Shown: piece by piece, positions 11,701 to 23,139 of the stretch
Position numbering within the stretch: the first letter of the stretch is position 1
Layout of the letters: every line of letters starts with the position of its first letter
Origin: Euonymus europaeus
Lineage: Eukaryota > Streptophyta > Magnoliopsida > Celastrales > Celastraceae
Direction: 5' to 3'
Length of the DNA stretch: 64,000 nucleotides
NCBI GenBank assembly: GCA_963580455.1
Contig: OY756967.1
Location: 15,794,022-15,858,021 of the forward strand
Made by a program: the position numbers and the translations under genes
Notes under the pieces: generated by a model
The model's database searches: none
Told to the model about the DNA's origin: nothing
Seen by the model: only the letters and a program-made list of their open reading frames with translations

Positions 11701-12670
11701 GAATTTAGAATTAAAAGCTCTAGAAGATAATGAGACCTAGAAATTAGCTACTCTTCCTGAAGGAAGAAAGGCTATTGGATGTAAATGGATATTTAAGGTC
11801 AAATATAATTCTAATGGAACAATTGAGAGATATAAGGCAAGGTTAGTTGCTCAGGGTTTCAGTCAAGCAGAGGGTTTTGACTACAAAGAAACTTTTGCTC
11901 CTGTAGTTAAGATTACTACAGTTAGAATTTTTTTAGCTCTTGCAGCCATACATAAATGGACTGTCCATCATTTGGATGTCCATAATGCCTTTTTAAATGG
12001 TGAGTTGCAAGAAGAAGTTTACATGAGAGTGCCCCCTGGTTTAAAACAGGACAACAAGAACCTAGTTTGTAAACTAACAAAATCTATTTATGGATTAAAA
12101 CAAGCTTCCAGGGTTTGGAATGAGAAGTGCAAGGAAGTTTTGTTAAACTTTGGTTTCACTCAAAGTAAATCAGACTACTCTATGTTCTATTATAACAATA
12201 ACAATGATAGAATCATTTTATTGTTATACGTAGATGATATGGCTATAGGTGGAAATAATATTCAATTAATCAACAAAGTTAAAATTCATTTAGCAAATTG
12301 CTTCAAAATTAAGGACTTAGGACCTCTGAGATACTTCTTAGGAATTGAGGTTCATACAACTTCTAAAGGTTTTGTTATTTCTCAGAGAAAATATGCGTTA
12401 GACTTACTTAAAGATGCTGGTTTTCATAATGCAAAGCACAACAATTCACCTATAGACACAAACAACAAGTTATCTGCAACAGTGGGCACCATCTTAAGTG
12501 ATCCTTTTCAGTTTAGAAGACTAATAGGGAGATTGATGTACTTAACAATTACAAGGCCTGGTATAAATTATGCTGTTAATCATCTCAGCCAATTCATGCA
12601 ACACCCTACAGATATTCACATGAGTGCAGCTCAACGTATATTAAGATATGTTAAAGGAACTGTAGAGCAC
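8729..12670 (+). pseudogene. Ty1/copia gag-pol, two in-frame stops, 3' end missing
   Basis: One frame runs from ATG 8729 to about 12,670, broken only by TAA 11339-11341 and TAG 11738-11740. In order it shows: a proline-rich N-terminus with a 15-residue tandem duplication (8931-9020); a copia-type N-terminal/gag region (LELTGPNFHLWSSNFQTALK); a zinc knuckle CTHCKMTNHTVDKC near residue 378; the protease motif WIIDSGASDH near 485; a GAG-pre-integrase HHCC region near 613-660; an integrase core with HVDIWGP, RTDNGKEF and NGVVERKH; then RT with HHLDVHNAFLNGEL, SIYGLKQASR and the catalytic YVDD near 1166. RNase H and the 3' LTR are absent: the frame stops in ILRYVKGTVEHSLFF, where a minus-strand copia fragment begins. 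There is no other in-frame Met before the gag domain, so the ATG at the LTR/primer-site junction is the only candidate start. Confidence 0.92.
8730..8741 (+). promoter_or_regulatory. Primer-binding site (initiator tRNA-Met type)
   Basis: TGGTATCGGAGG is close to the plant copia consensus TGGTATCAGAGC, complementary to the 3' end of initiator tRNA-Met. It follows the LTR with no spacer. Confidence 0.75.
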
Positions 12671-12975
12671 AGTTTGTTTTTTCCTTCTCTTCATCTTCAG
12701 ATTCAGCATCAGATTCTTCTTCTCTATCGTTGTATGCTTTTGGCTTCTTTTTCCAATTTGCACACTCTTGAGCAAAGTGTCCAAATCCTTTGCATTTGAA
12801 ACATTGAGTGGATTAGACTCTTTGCTTTTCTTCTTGGGTTTGTAAGATGAACACTCTTCTTCCATGAGTTCCTTTGAATTCCTACTCTTCATGAATTTCT
12901 TAAAAAAATTCATTAGAAACAATAATTCATCAAATTGTGGTATTTGATTCGTTGATATAGATTCCATCGTTGACA
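12671..12975 (-). pseudogene. Copia gag remnant with zinc knuckle (minus strand, internally deleted)
   Basis: The minus strand encodes MESISTNQIPQFDELL near 12,967-12,920, then KELMEEECSSYKPKKK, and after a frameshift a CCHC zinc knuckle, CFKCKGFGHFAQEC, near 12,800-12,760, followed by an acidic/lysine tail. Such knuckles bind the packaged RNA in gag. The body of gag between the N-terminus and the basic region is deleted. It lies just downstream (minus strand) of a primer site and LTR, so it is the start of a truncated copia element abutting the plus-strand copia at about 12,670. Confidence 0.75.
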
Positions 12976-12978
12976 CCT

Positions 12979-12990
12979 GCTCCGATATCA
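12979..12990 (-). promoter_or_regulatory. Primer-binding site of the minus-strand copia
   Basis: On the minus strand TGATATCGGAGC, two mismatches from TGGTATCAGAGC, two bases inside the LTR end. Confidence 0.65.
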
Positions 12991-12992
12991 AT

Positions 12993-13947
12993 TGAGAGTT
13001 CGGTTTCTCACCAAGATCGTTAGCCAACGAATAATGGAAATTAAAATTGCGGAAAAATAAACGAAAATCAAACACCAAGAATTTTACGAGGAAACCCAAC
13101 CTTGGAAAAACCTCGAGTCTATGAGCGACTAACCTTGAGGAACAATCCACTAAAACGAATCAGGAGTTACAACCCTATCTTAGAACTAAAGACATCGCTC
13201 ATCCCTCCCATTCAGTGTATTGCTTCAACCTCTTCTCAACCTCAACAAGGTAGAGTCCACTCTTGAATCCCTCAAGAGTCCTCACACACAAGCAATTCAC
13301 AAAGAATAATTTTCAATACAAATATCCTCACTACAAATCACTCATTCAAACACTCAAGATCACACATGAAATAAGAAGTGATTTGTTTTTCCAAAAACCC
13401 AACACACGCTCAAGACTCTCTCAAAGATAATTTCGGTCAACCACACAAAACTAGCTTGCATGGAGTATTTAAGCCCAACGTGTGCCTTGGATAAATAAAC
13501 TTCTTTTCTCACAAGGAAGCTTATCACTTTATCACCTGAAAAGATAGATCAACCATCCAATACTGGAAGTGATAACATCAGCATAATCAATGATGAGTAC
13601 ATCTCCACTATATTTGTTATCCACGACATTCACAATAGTTCTATTTTCTAATGGAACACTAACTCTAGCATGCTCTCATGTGGATAGTCATATAAGGCTA
13701 GACTTCCTATCACAATTGTAAAAGAGATTCCATTAAAAAAAACACGTGCATGACATTACACCAAGCCCATCATAAAATAAGGATTGAAAGCCCATACATT
13801 AAAGCCCACACAAACAACTGAAGTAACTTACTACACCTACTAAAGTAACTTACATCACTGCACATCATTACCCAATTATCAAAATTCAATTGCTTAAATA
13901 TATCTCACAATTGTCAATTAGTTTTTATCTTAAATTAAAAACCAACA
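12993..13947 (-). repeat. LTR of the minus-strand truncated copia
   Basis: Minus strand opens TGTTGGTTTTTAATTTAAG (13,947) and closes CCGAACTCTCA (12,993), 955 bp, adjoining the primer site. The content (CTCAAGACTCTCTC and GGAGTATTTAAGCCC-type leader) fits a copia LTR. Only one LTR remains. Confidence 0.65.
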
Positions 13948-14017
13948 CTTTGCCATCCACACCTTCATTTTTCTTCAAAAAATTGGAAGTAATTACGTGA
14001 GAGTTGAATTTGTATAT

Positions 14018-14371
14018 TTAGGCTGTGTTTGGAAGGAAGTTTGGGGAGATTTGAAAAGGTTTCATTTTTAACGAAACCCCGTTTGGTAGGAAGTTTCGCA
14101 AAACCTTCCAAAACCTCCTGAAACCTTCATCTCAAAGCAAAAGCGAAACCTTCAATTTGCGGGTTTGGGAAGGTTTTATTATAAAAAAAAGTGAAAAGAC
14201 AAAAATAATCTCATGCCCAACTTAAAAAACCTCTTGAAATTTCTTTTTTGAAACCTCTTACCAAACAAGGTTTCATTAGGTTTTGTGAAATCTCTTAAAA
14301 CCTCATTTCCTAAAACTCCATGAAACCTCACGTCTCGCAACCTCCCGAAACTCCTTCCAAACACAGCCTTA
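14018..14371. mobile_element. Tourist-like MITE (PIF/Harbinger type), 348 bp
   Basis: Element 14,021-14,368 has perfect terminal inverted repeats GGCTGTGTTTGGAAGGA / TCCTTCCAAACACAGCC flanked by TTA on both sides (14,018-14,020 and 14,369-14,371). A TTA 3-bp duplication with GG...TGTTTGG ends is characteristic of the PIF/Harbinger superfamily. The interior is itself partly palindromic (GAAACCT/AGGTTTC repeats) and has no coding capacity, so it depends on a transposase elsewhere. Confidence 0.88.
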
Positions 14372-14974
14372 ATATTTGTGAAGGTTATCAATGAGATTCT
14401 CAGGCTGGGTAATGTGGTGTGGTTTCTTCATAGAAAGCCATAGACGATATTTGGTATAAAGGTAATTTATATTTATCGATTCAGAGAGTTAAGAACTATT
14501 TTATATATTATGCATCCATGTTGACAACCTCAATCTAATTAAAAGATCGACTTTTGCTTTGAAGAGGTTATGACATTCCTTGTGGATGGAAACTATAGCC
14601 GGTAATTTTCGCAAGACACTTGGAGCTGGAATTGATGGTTCAGAGTGGTTATAACATGTCCTATATATACATGTTATTTGGATTTTCATGTTAAGAATGT
14701 GAAAGCCCTATATATACATTTTTCTATTTTCTATCTAAATTATGAATTTCTATTTGCTGTTGATTTGACTCATTATCCAGAATGAATTTCTATATCTATT
14801 GTTGTATTTGACACATATTGTGTAGAAGAATGGATTCCTTTATGCTATTTGATTATGCTAGCTACGGGATTTCTATCTGCTGTGGATTTCTATCTGTTGT
14901 TGGACTTTTGCTAATATTTACAGATGTTTGAATTTAAATATAAGGAAAAAAACAATTAATATTACCAACAAATT
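14372..14974. other. Non-coding DNA
   Basis: No supported gene. A direct repeat CCTATATATACAT occurs near 14,660 and 14,708, and CTATTTGCTGTTGATTT-like phrases recur between 14,750 and 14,910. Possibly interior of the tentative CACTA element. Confidence 0.3.
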
Positions 14975-15212
14975 ATGAATTTCATGACAGAAAAATTATG
15001 ACATAGCTTGTCACAAATTATTACAAATTTATAAACCTCCAAAATTTGAAAATTTTCCGCTCCGCTATAATTTCAAATTTCCCTTAATAATTTTAGATAA
15101 AACGCCAAATTTCTTAACAAATATAGCTTGTCAGACTTATGACAGTAAACATTCGTCACATGTCATGACTGGTATTTTGTCTGTCACAAGATGTGACACC
15201 AACTACCATGAC
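14975..15212. mobile_element. CACTA-like right sub-terminal region (tentative)
   Basis: Short units recur in both orientations: GCTTGTCACAAAT, ATAGCTTGTCAGACTTATGACAG, TTCGTCACATGTCATGAC, TGTCACAAGATGTGACACC. This resembles CACTA sub-terminal arrays. The terminal CACTA motif itself is not visible; a hAT-like end abuts at 15,213. Confidence 0.3.
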
Positions 15213-16440
15213 TAGGGCTGTGCAAGTGAAACTAGAAACCAAATAGAAATCGAAAATCGGACTGATTGGTCGGGTTCGGTTTGATCCGTTGACCACTTTT
15301 GGTCAAAAGATTTACATAACTGAACCGATCCGTGTTATTACGGTCCGATCCGCGATTTCATATATTATATTTATCGGTGAACCAGACCAAACCATGAAAT
15401 TTATATATAATTTAAATAAATATATTTCTATTATACATCCACCGTTGATTTCAAGTTACACGACTCTCTACTGTTGATTTATTTGAGTTTTGAAGCTAAC
15501 CCTAATTGACTCTATTCTCCAATCTCCAATGAAGCACTCTCCAGAGTCCAGAGTCGAAACTCTACCAGTAGTCTAGCTGTCCAGCGAAGCCACACCCAGT
15601 CGCCCACACGGGGCTCTCTCCAGTCCTCTTCCGGCTTCCTTTGTCTTCTCGAGTCTCGACTTCTCCATTCTCCAGTCTCCAAGTCTCTAGCACCCCATCA
15701 CCACTTCCCCTGTCTTCTCGAGTCTCCTCTAGCAGCGCATAATTCGACCCCTTTTCGCATAACCCGACCACTTTTTCGATTACAACTTGCAGGTTTCATG
15801 TTTTTTCAGTCTCTCATTCATCTCTCAGTGTGTCATTTTCTTTGATTTCTCTCTTTTGTTTTAGGTTCTTCTTGGTTTAGAAAAAGGCCACGGGCAGCAA
15901 GCCAGCGTCTCAAAGTCTGGTATTGCTTTGAAGTTTGAATGATGTTTTCTCAATTTCTTGCTTTGAGCATCCATATTTATGCACCAATAGTTCTGCTTTG
16001 AATGATGCTTTCTCAATTTCTTGCTTTGAGTCTTGCATCTCTATTTATGCTTTCTCAATTTTGCTTTGAATGATGCTTTCTCAGTTTCTTGACTTTCTTC
16101 GGCAATGCTTAATTGCTTATTGTTTGGGATGTTCTGTGGCATATTTCATTCTCATTGTTTTTGATGATTTATAATTTCATGTATATAGACTTAAACTTGG
16201 GTAGAAATATACAAGATGATGTATTTGTAAAAGATTAGTAGAAATAGGCTTTTAATATTTGGGGATAGATTTATAAGAATGCTTCTTGCAAATTTTTTTG
16301 TACCAAATGTATTCTATTATCTATTATTTTGTTATTGGATTGAAGCTTAGAGAGTTAGGATGAGTTACATCAGTTTTTGTGGTCCATTATTGCATGGTAT
16401 TACCATTATTAGAATAATTGAATTGAAGAATTTTTACTTT
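15213..16440 (+). mobile_element. hAT-like element left end with CT-rich leader (tentative)
   Basis: TAGGGCTGTGCAAG at 15,213 resembles the left terminal repeat of many plant hAT elements, followed by a GGTCGGGTTCGGTTTGATCCG-rich segment and then a CT/TCC-rich leader-like stretch with repeated TCTCCAGTC (15,540-15,750). No right terminus and no transposase motif was found; the rest to 16,440 is AT-rich with a threefold TGCTTTGAATGATGCTTTCTC-like repeat (15,930-16,085). Confidence 0.35.
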
Positions 16441-16444
16441 CTAT

Positions 16445-17146
16445 GTTCAAAGTTACAAAATAATCCGAGTAAGGATAAGGGGATATGGAGATTGGGGTGA
16501 TGTGGAAAAGGCCCTGTACGTATAGTGGGTGATAATCCGAGTAAGGATTCGCTATGCAGCCACATAGCGAATGGGTGGCAAGTCCCGGGTAGAAGAAGGT
16601 GCCTACCTTCCTTACTCATAGATTGCTTCCGACGAGGAGGTCGGAAAGTGGAGAAAATAGCTTCCGGCGAGGAGGTCAAAAAGCGGAGAAAATAGTTTCC
16701 GACAATGGATATTCGAAGCAGGTTGAGAAATAGAAATGTTATTTAAATTGTCATGCTTCTGTCAATAATTATTTGTGAATGTTTTGTGTGTGAATACGGT
16801 ATTCCCTACTAAGCTTCGGCTCACCCCCTATTTTTCCATTTTTTTTGAATTCTCAGGTGAAATGGTCGTGACCAGTCAGACTGCGAGTGCAGGCAAGACA
16901 GAGGAGTTGGCGTACATACCGGTATGCTGAGTAAGGGTTGAGAAGACCCAGGGTATTGGGATTGCTGAGCTGGAGTCTCAGCCGGTTATATGATACTATT
17001 ATGTACTTATCAATTTAACATCTATATTTGAAGTATATTGATAATTATATTATTTAAAATATTTTGTTGAGTTTTTTTTTAAAAAAAAGAAGAGTCGAGA
17101 GTGTGGTTTAGCTACACGTCACGCGCCGGGGAGTCGGGGTGTGACA
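16445..17146 (+). repeat. Gypsy LTR fragment (plus strand), 3' portion
   Basis: The stretch is the reverse complement of the LTR modules seen repeatedly at 23-32 kb: GGCAAGTCCCGGGTAGAAG, the CCTCGCCGGAAGC element, AGCTTCGGCTCACCC and then GAGTCGGGGTGTGACA at the end. A primer site follows at once. The 5' portion of the LTR is missing. Confidence 0.8.
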
Positions 17147-17149
17147 AGG

Positions 17150-17161
17150 TGGTATCAAAGC
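17150..17161 (+). promoter_or_regulatory. Primer-binding site after the gypsy LTR
   Basis: TGGTATCAAAGC, one mismatch from the tRNA-Met type primer-site consensus, three bases after the LTR end. Confidence 0.75.
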
Positions 17162-17560
17162 TGCGTACTGGTGATTAACTTAAAGGTTGATGGTATAGGA
17201 GGATATCTATGCCCTATGATAATTTGATGTTAAAATGTGTTTGTTTTTTTTTGTAATCCATTTGCTGGTAATGCTTGTTATCATTCATGGACTGGAGCTT
17301 AGAAGGGTAGTAGGTTACTTTTGTGCGTTGTATTAATCTGAACTTGCAGTGGTTATACTTGAGCATTATTACATAAATATGGTGCTTTGTGTTATACCCA
17401 AACTATTAGTGAATGTAAATCATGGGTTTTTACTGAGTTATGGGTGAAAGTGTATCAAGTGAAACAAGTTGCTAATTTCATGTTATTTTCGTAGTGGTGT
17501 TTATATTGGACATGTGAAGTTAGTGTTAAATAAGTTATGTTGTGGTTTGTTGAGAACATA
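17162..17560 (+). other. 5' untranslated leader remnant of the gypsy element
   Basis: Non-coding sequence downstream of the primer site, no ORF. It ends where a new LTR-like start begins at 17,561. Confidence 0.45.
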
Positions 17561-17611
17561 TGTAACGCCCCGACCCACAAAACCCTAATTCACGAGTCCG
17601 TAGACCAGAAC
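17561..17611 (+). repeat. LTR 5' terminus fragment
   Basis: TGTAACGCCCCGACCC is a typical plant gypsy LTR start. Only about 50 bp remain before the truncated Ogre-type element. Sequence at 22,725-22,870, on the other side of that element, may be its continuation. Confidence 0.5.
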
Positions 17612-17823
17612 CCTAACTGAGGTTGGTTTATAGCATGTTGTGGAATTTGCTTAGCTTCTTGTGGGAGTTGGGTATAAACATGAGTGTAGCCAGGTGGGTA
17701 AGTGGGTGTACTTGGGTAAACATGTTTCCTTATGTCTGCATTGGGTGCCGAACTCTCTGTAATCTCTTTCCCCTTTGTCAGCAAGGCCATTTGTTTAACA
17801 AGGAAAGCAATTTGTTCTCTCAT
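17612..17823 (-). pseudogene. N-terminus of an Ogre/Tat-type gag, truncated
   Basis: Minus-strand ORF starting MREQIAFLVKQMALLTKGK, then a proline/tyrosine-rich stretch (YPSTPTYPPGYTHVY). Coiled N-terminus followed by P/Y-rich sequence is how Ogre/Tat gag proteins usually begin (family knowledge). It is cut off after about 70 residues at the junction near 17,612, so the whole gag body, protease, RT and integrase are lost. It lies 358 bp downstream of the DUF7745-like ORF, matching the Ogre order ORF1 then gag. Confidence 0.55.
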
Positions 17824-18180
17824 TTCAACTAGTTCACGATTCTGCCCTTGATCCCGGTTTTAAGTGTCTTCACTTTGTTTTTGTGACTCTTCCATGATTC
17901 GTGATTGCAAGCAAGTGTGATAGGGATGACGTTGCTAATTTTTGGGAACTATGATTGATGATGAACTAAACCTGTGATGAAGGATGTGATATTATTAGTC
18001 TTTTTTTTATTTTTAATTTTATTAAATGCATGCTTGTGCTTTAATGTGAATCCTATGTAGTCATTGCATTTTGAAACAATAATAGAAACAAAACACCATT
18101 CCATTAAAGCAACTTGTACTGTTACATGACAGTCATTATTGGATGTAAGAAACTAGTCCCTAAATTGGAAATCCCCCATG

Positions 18181-20256
18181 CTAGAGCCCTCCAATTATCT
18201 CTAAATCTTTACGAAGACTGTCCAAGAGTTGTGAGACTTTCTCAAATTCTGGACCTTGAAGTGTTTCATTATGACACGACTTTGCAGCTTCCCTTTCAAA
18301 AGAAATAGCCCATATGGACAACTTTGTCACCTGACACATTGCTATCCCAATCCGATGTGTGAGTGTTGTAGATGATTCACGACTCTCTACGGGGCCTTGA
18401 AGTAATGCCTCATTTTGATCAGTTAACTCGGCCACCTCAAATTGCCTTTGTCTAAGCAAAGTCTGATGTACTACTCTTAACTTACCAATTTCTTCATGGT
18501 TTCTTCTTATAGCTACTTCCATTGCGATATTCACATGCTCAATGTCCTGGTGTTTGAGCTTCCAAGCTTTTGCTTCTTCCATTGCTTGTGACCTTTCCTC
18601 ATTTGCTTTTTGGAGTTCCATTCGTATCTGTAAATTATCTTGCTCCAAATGCATCCTTTCTCTACTCACTCTTTTTAATTCATTCATCTCTTCTTCCTCT
18701 TGTAACTTGGCTCTAGATAATTCTTCTTTTATCAATCCATACTTTCTTTTGTGACTTTCGACTTCTTGAGTTACCTTTTGTAATGCTTTTTCTAGATTCT
18801 CAATTTTCTTTGCAGTTGGGTCTTCATCTTCTTCAACACTGGATCTTTTCCTTCTTTGACCAATATACTCATTACTTTGCGGTTTCATACCACTTTTCTC
18901 TGCCGTATTATGCGATCCACTTGTCCTTCCTTCATAGTTGCATCTATTCTGGATATTACCCTCTGATGTAGTTTTGCCTCCTTTTTCATGCCATTTGAAG
19001 TACACCAAAGTTCCATCAGATGTGCGCTTTGCACGATTAGTAGTCTTTAGGTTTTTCCATGCCTTAAGTACGTTTCTCACCTTTGGTATGATTAACCCCG
19101 GATCCTCTCCGTCATCATAAGAAAATTCAAAATCTAGTAAATCATGAGTGGCCGGGATGCAAGAATTTGATCCCATCTGGCGGAATACTAAAGCTGGTGC
19201 TTGACTAACTGCCCCCCATGGACTTAGTAAAGGGACCCAAGGAAAATCTCCACATCTATACAAAAATGCATCTGGCAAGAACCAAGGCGTCCTTCCTTTA
19301 ATATTATGAACATCCACTGATTGCAAAAACTCTTCCCATTTCTTGATACTTGGATATCCCTGTCTCCATTTTGTTTCGGTGAACTCCCATATTGGTCTTC
19401 TTTCTAGCCGAGTATGGTCCTTAAAACCAATTCTTGGGACATCAAACTGCTTATAGTATTGAAGGTGACTTACTAACCAAACTTCGAGTAAGGTTGAGCA
19501 TCCAATAAATCGTGCTTTCTTGTTGTGGCGGCAGAAATTAAGAGAACGAAGTGTCTCGCATATTATTGCCAGAACTGGATTCATGCCCCGATCTACTTGG
19601 CTAAAAAGCTTAATCACTCTCCTTTCAACATACCCTTGAGTACAAGGAAACAACACAGCCCCATATATAGCAAGTGCCAATGCAGACTGTCCTAATAGTG
19701 TATTCGATTTTTCCTCAACATACTTCATCAACTCATCAATTGGAAAACACCATTTGACCACCCCTTTTAGTGAACCCATTCTTCTAACCTCATCGGTCTC
19801 TCATTCCATAATTCTAGCAACAATCTTTTTAGCTGTCATGTTTTCATGGAAATAATACATGTTTGAATTATGAGGCTCTAGATGCAATAATTGTGCGTAC
19901 TCCTCAATTGTGGGTGAAAAGTCTATTCGCCCGAATGTGAAACACCTGTATGCTGGATCCCAATAGAGCGTTGCTGCTTGGAGCAATGTTACTGGTGTAG
20001 CAACCCTTATCAAAATTCTAATATTGCCATATTTCTTCAAAAATTCTGGACCCAATTTCGAACTTACTTGTGCCCACAAACCTACCAGTCGCGGCCATGT
20101 ATGCTTTGAGAATTTTGTTTTTATTACCCTTGGTAATAAAATATCTCCTATCAAACTATCTCTATACTCAGATTGCATTTTGCTCAACTCAGCCCTTGCT
20201 TCATAGATGTCAATCTTGCTATATGTGGAAATCCCTGATGCCATGATGTTTTGCAA
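18181..20256 (-). pseudogene. DUF7745-like ORF1 of an Ogre/Tat-type retrotransposon, one in-frame stop
   Basis: A 691-codon frame, interrupted only by TGA at 19,801-19,803; the frame is unchanged on both sides. N-terminal features include LYWDPAYRCFTFGRIDFSPT and IEEYAQLL; after the stop come YGAVLFPC, ETLRSLNFCRHNKKARFIGC, LPDAFLYRCGDFPWVPLL and WGAVSQAPALVFRQ. These match the plant family I know as DUF7745, carried upstream of gag by Ogre/Tat gypsy elements and of unknown function. The C-terminal half is a long charged heptad-type region (about codons 470-620: KKIENLEKALQKVTQEVE and onward), a predicted coiled coil. It lies about 530 bp inside the primer site. A lone premature stop suggests recent decay or one sequencing error. 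Confidence 0.85.
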
Positions 20257-20787
20257 GTATTATCGAACCAAACTGCAATGATTGTGCCTATGTGAATGCA
20301 GATGAAAAAGAAAACATGGGCAAAGCAAATTAGTATGGAATTAAGGTAGAAAATAAATAAATAAAGCAGCATAAACTTCTAAAAATTTCGAACATGATCT
20401 AGAGTTTGTCAAATGCATGGGTAGGCTTATCTAACTACATCGCGAGGTCCCGGATCAGGTTGCTTTTAAATCTCAACTATTGAGACAAAAGCTCTTCCAC
20501 TAACTTTTAAGGGAAGTCAATCCGATGAGGACGTTTTCCACTATCCATGCGGAGACGGAATCTCACGAGAATAGTAGTCAACCTCTCTAATGTTAGAGGT
20601 AGAGCCCGGGTGGTAGGCTATAAAGAGTATGAATGTGTAAAGATGAATTTACAAGAAAACATATAAATCACAAGATAGAACAAACAAACAACTTGTTACA
20701 AAATACACAAACTAATATCTCACAAAAAATGATAATCATCAATTAATCGTATAGGCTTAACCCTCTACGGTTTAAAAAACCTCTTGT
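20257..20787 (-). other. 5' leader of the minus-strand Ogre/Tat-type element
   Basis: Between ORF1 and the primer site. No ORF is supported. Contains a GGACGTTTTCCACTATCC-type stretch and a GGTAGAGCCCGGGTGG segment. Ogre-type elements normally have a long leader. Confidence 0.55.
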
Positions 20788-20804
20788 CCCCAGCAGAGTC
20801 GCCA
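20788..20804 (-). promoter_or_regulatory. Primer-binding site, tRNA-Arg type
   Basis: On the minus strand TGGCGACTCTGCTGGGG, two bases after the LTR end. This is the primer site diagnostic of Ogre/Tat elements (complementary to tRNA-Arg). The identical 17-mer occurs on the plus strand at 53,915. Confidence 0.92.
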
Positions 20805-20806
20805 GT

Positions 20807-22724
20807 TGTCGCAACCGGGGTCACGACGCATATTGTCGACTATATTCCTGTAAAATAATATTATCCCAAAACACATAATATAGAAAAAACTAAAGAGTCG
20901 CCACCAATTGATTTAAGGTGCAATTAGACACCAAAGAAAACCTGTGAACTAGAGAAAAAGTGAACGGGGGTCGATTGAGCATGGGGAAGGTATTAGCACC
21001 CCATAACACCTGTTTGAAAACAGCTACCTTATTAATTAGATAACTACCCTACGAAAACTTTCTCTTTGCAATAGTTCATTTTAAAAATTGGTGTCTCATC
21101 CTTAATTCTCACAATTTCTATGAAAGAAAAATGAAATAATTCTAGATGAGTAGCAAAGCTATTTATGTGTGGGGAAAACATTGCCCATTTTGATAAAAAG
21201 AAGGTTTTGTAAAACACTATCAACTTATGATAGCTTTAAAACAAATTTGATTTTTGAAACACTATCAACTTATGATAGTTTTTGGAAAGATTTTTAAAAA
21301 AAAAAGTTTGGGTCAACTATTGACCATAAAAAAATTAATTACATTAAAAAGAAAAAAAACCAATTATTCGTAGAAACATCGAAAACAAATAGTTTATTTA
21401 TCACCAACTTGAATTCGCTACCAACTTTTAGTAGGTTTTAAAAAGCACCAACTTATGGTATTTGAATCCTTAAAATTCCTACTTATGACATTGAACTATC
21501 GCTAAGAATACCAATTTTTTGTATTTGATTCGGTAATTTACTAAGAGCCACCATTGCTTACCAAACTATTCTCCATACAAAATCTAAAACTAGAAAACAA
21601 TACCCATACATACCACTACATGCACATTATTTTATAGTATCACTTATGTAATACATATACGCATATATAGTCTATATATATGTAAGTGTATATATAAAGC
21701 ACAACATCATATACAGGAACATAGCATCATCTGTACACATGCACCACCTATCCCCAGATATACATAATACATATTCGTATATATCACATATATACATAAA
21801 TTACATCTACACATAAGCATCATATAATAATAACATATTGATATATTTATATATAACAATACATGCACACAACACGTCAATACCACCTATCCAGATCTAT
21901 ATATATACATATATAGGAGGTGTATTCATTTTAGAACTTGCACGGCACTACACATATATATACAGCAAGCTTCACATATGAATATATATATATATATATA
22001 TATATATTAGCAAGTATATACACGTAGCAACAATGACGAAAGTAATGTTACCTATGGCAATAATGATGATCGGGTAATACCGTGAATAAGAGATTGTTAT
22101 AAACGAGTGATGTGAGAGGGGAATACCAAGTGATGATATTGCAAAGGGAGGAGAAGGCACGGGTCAAAAAGCAAGCTTAAGTGATGGATGAATATTGGTG
22201 CAGTAGAGAGATATGGTGATGGTGACAAAGTGGAGGAGCCGCTATTGTAGAAGGAAGGAAGACTCTAGTGATGGATCAGCTGAGAAATATAAAGAGGACT
22301 CAAGAGAGACGTGGGATTGGTGGTGATGAGAGAAAACGGGTGAGAGGCTATGCTCCAAGAGAGATGCGGCCCAAAAAAAAATCCTCTCTTATGGTGAAAA
22401 AGAAACCTATTTATAGGTGAAGGAGGCTTAGGTAAACTAAGGTTAAGGAGATAAGTTTAACAAGAATAGGATTTGAAGAGAGGATTTTGAGATGGAGAAG
22501 GAGACTAAAAAGAGATCAAGAGTCCCAACCGAATTCCTTCTTGATTTTTCCTATTTATCTTTTTATTATTTTTATTTGCTTTTGGACTTGGTTTATTGGG
22601 CTTGCGAGAATGAACCTAGTTTGCCCACAAACTTGGGCTTTTCCATACCAATTTTATTTATTTAAAAACAATAATTTTTTATATGTCCAAATAAGTCTTA
22701 TCTGGATAGAAATCGGGTACTACA
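20807..22724 (-). repeat. 5' LTR of the minus-strand Ogre/Tat-type element
   Basis: 1,918 bp. On the minus strand it opens TGTAGTACCCGATTTC (22,724) and closes CCGGTTGCGACA (20,807). The opening and closing strings match those of the Ogre-type LTRs at 51-64 kb, showing a shared superlineage. A U5 block (20,880-21,010) with GGGGTGCTAATACCTTCCCC and AATTGGTGGCGACTCT is also shared. The middle contains TATATA-rich runs (21,640-22,010), including an uninterrupted TA array near 21,982-22,006. The 3' LTR of this copy is absent. Confidence 0.85.
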
Positions 22725-22870
22725 ATGTGTATTTTTTTTAAAAGTTACGGTATTTCCTACTGGGCTTCGGCTAGTTCCTGTATTTTATGTTTTTTTTTCA
22801 GGTGAGCATATTAGGGTCGATCGAGCTGGCAATGGGGACCGGGCTCAACGATAGGTGCACATACCAGGGC
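22725..22870 (+). repeat. Gypsy LTR fragment with the conserved LTR motif
   Basis: Contains CTACTGGGCTTCGGCTAG (22,757), a T-rich tract and CAGGTGA (22,799-22,805), the same arrangement as in several other LTRs of this window. May be the right half of the LTR that starts at 17,561, split by the Ogre-type insertion. Confidence 0.5.
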
Positions 22871-23139
22871 CTTCTTGAGATGAGATTTTGAGTGGATACA
22901 TAAAGATGCATGTATATATGTATGCTTTGATGTGTGGTTCTATATGTGTGTATGTGAATATATGAATCTTAGCGTAAACTAATAAATGATGTGGTGAATT
23001 TTCATGTGTATTTAACATGCTGAATGATCATGCTAGTGGTTTACATAATGGGTCAATCATCGCAAGTCGAAATCAGGTCAAGAATCACCTTAATCAGATA
23101 TCCTCCTAACTTGGTAATATTTATCGGAGCACCTCTACA
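22871..23139. other. AT-rich non-coding DNA
   Basis: TG/TA-rich low-complexity sequence (22,900-22,970) and then unassigned DNA; no ORF. Confidence 0.3.

Noticed and set aside
15562..15771. 69-codon minus-strand ORF in CT-rich leader
   Set aside because: Arises from TCTCCAGTC-type repeats; no protein motif.
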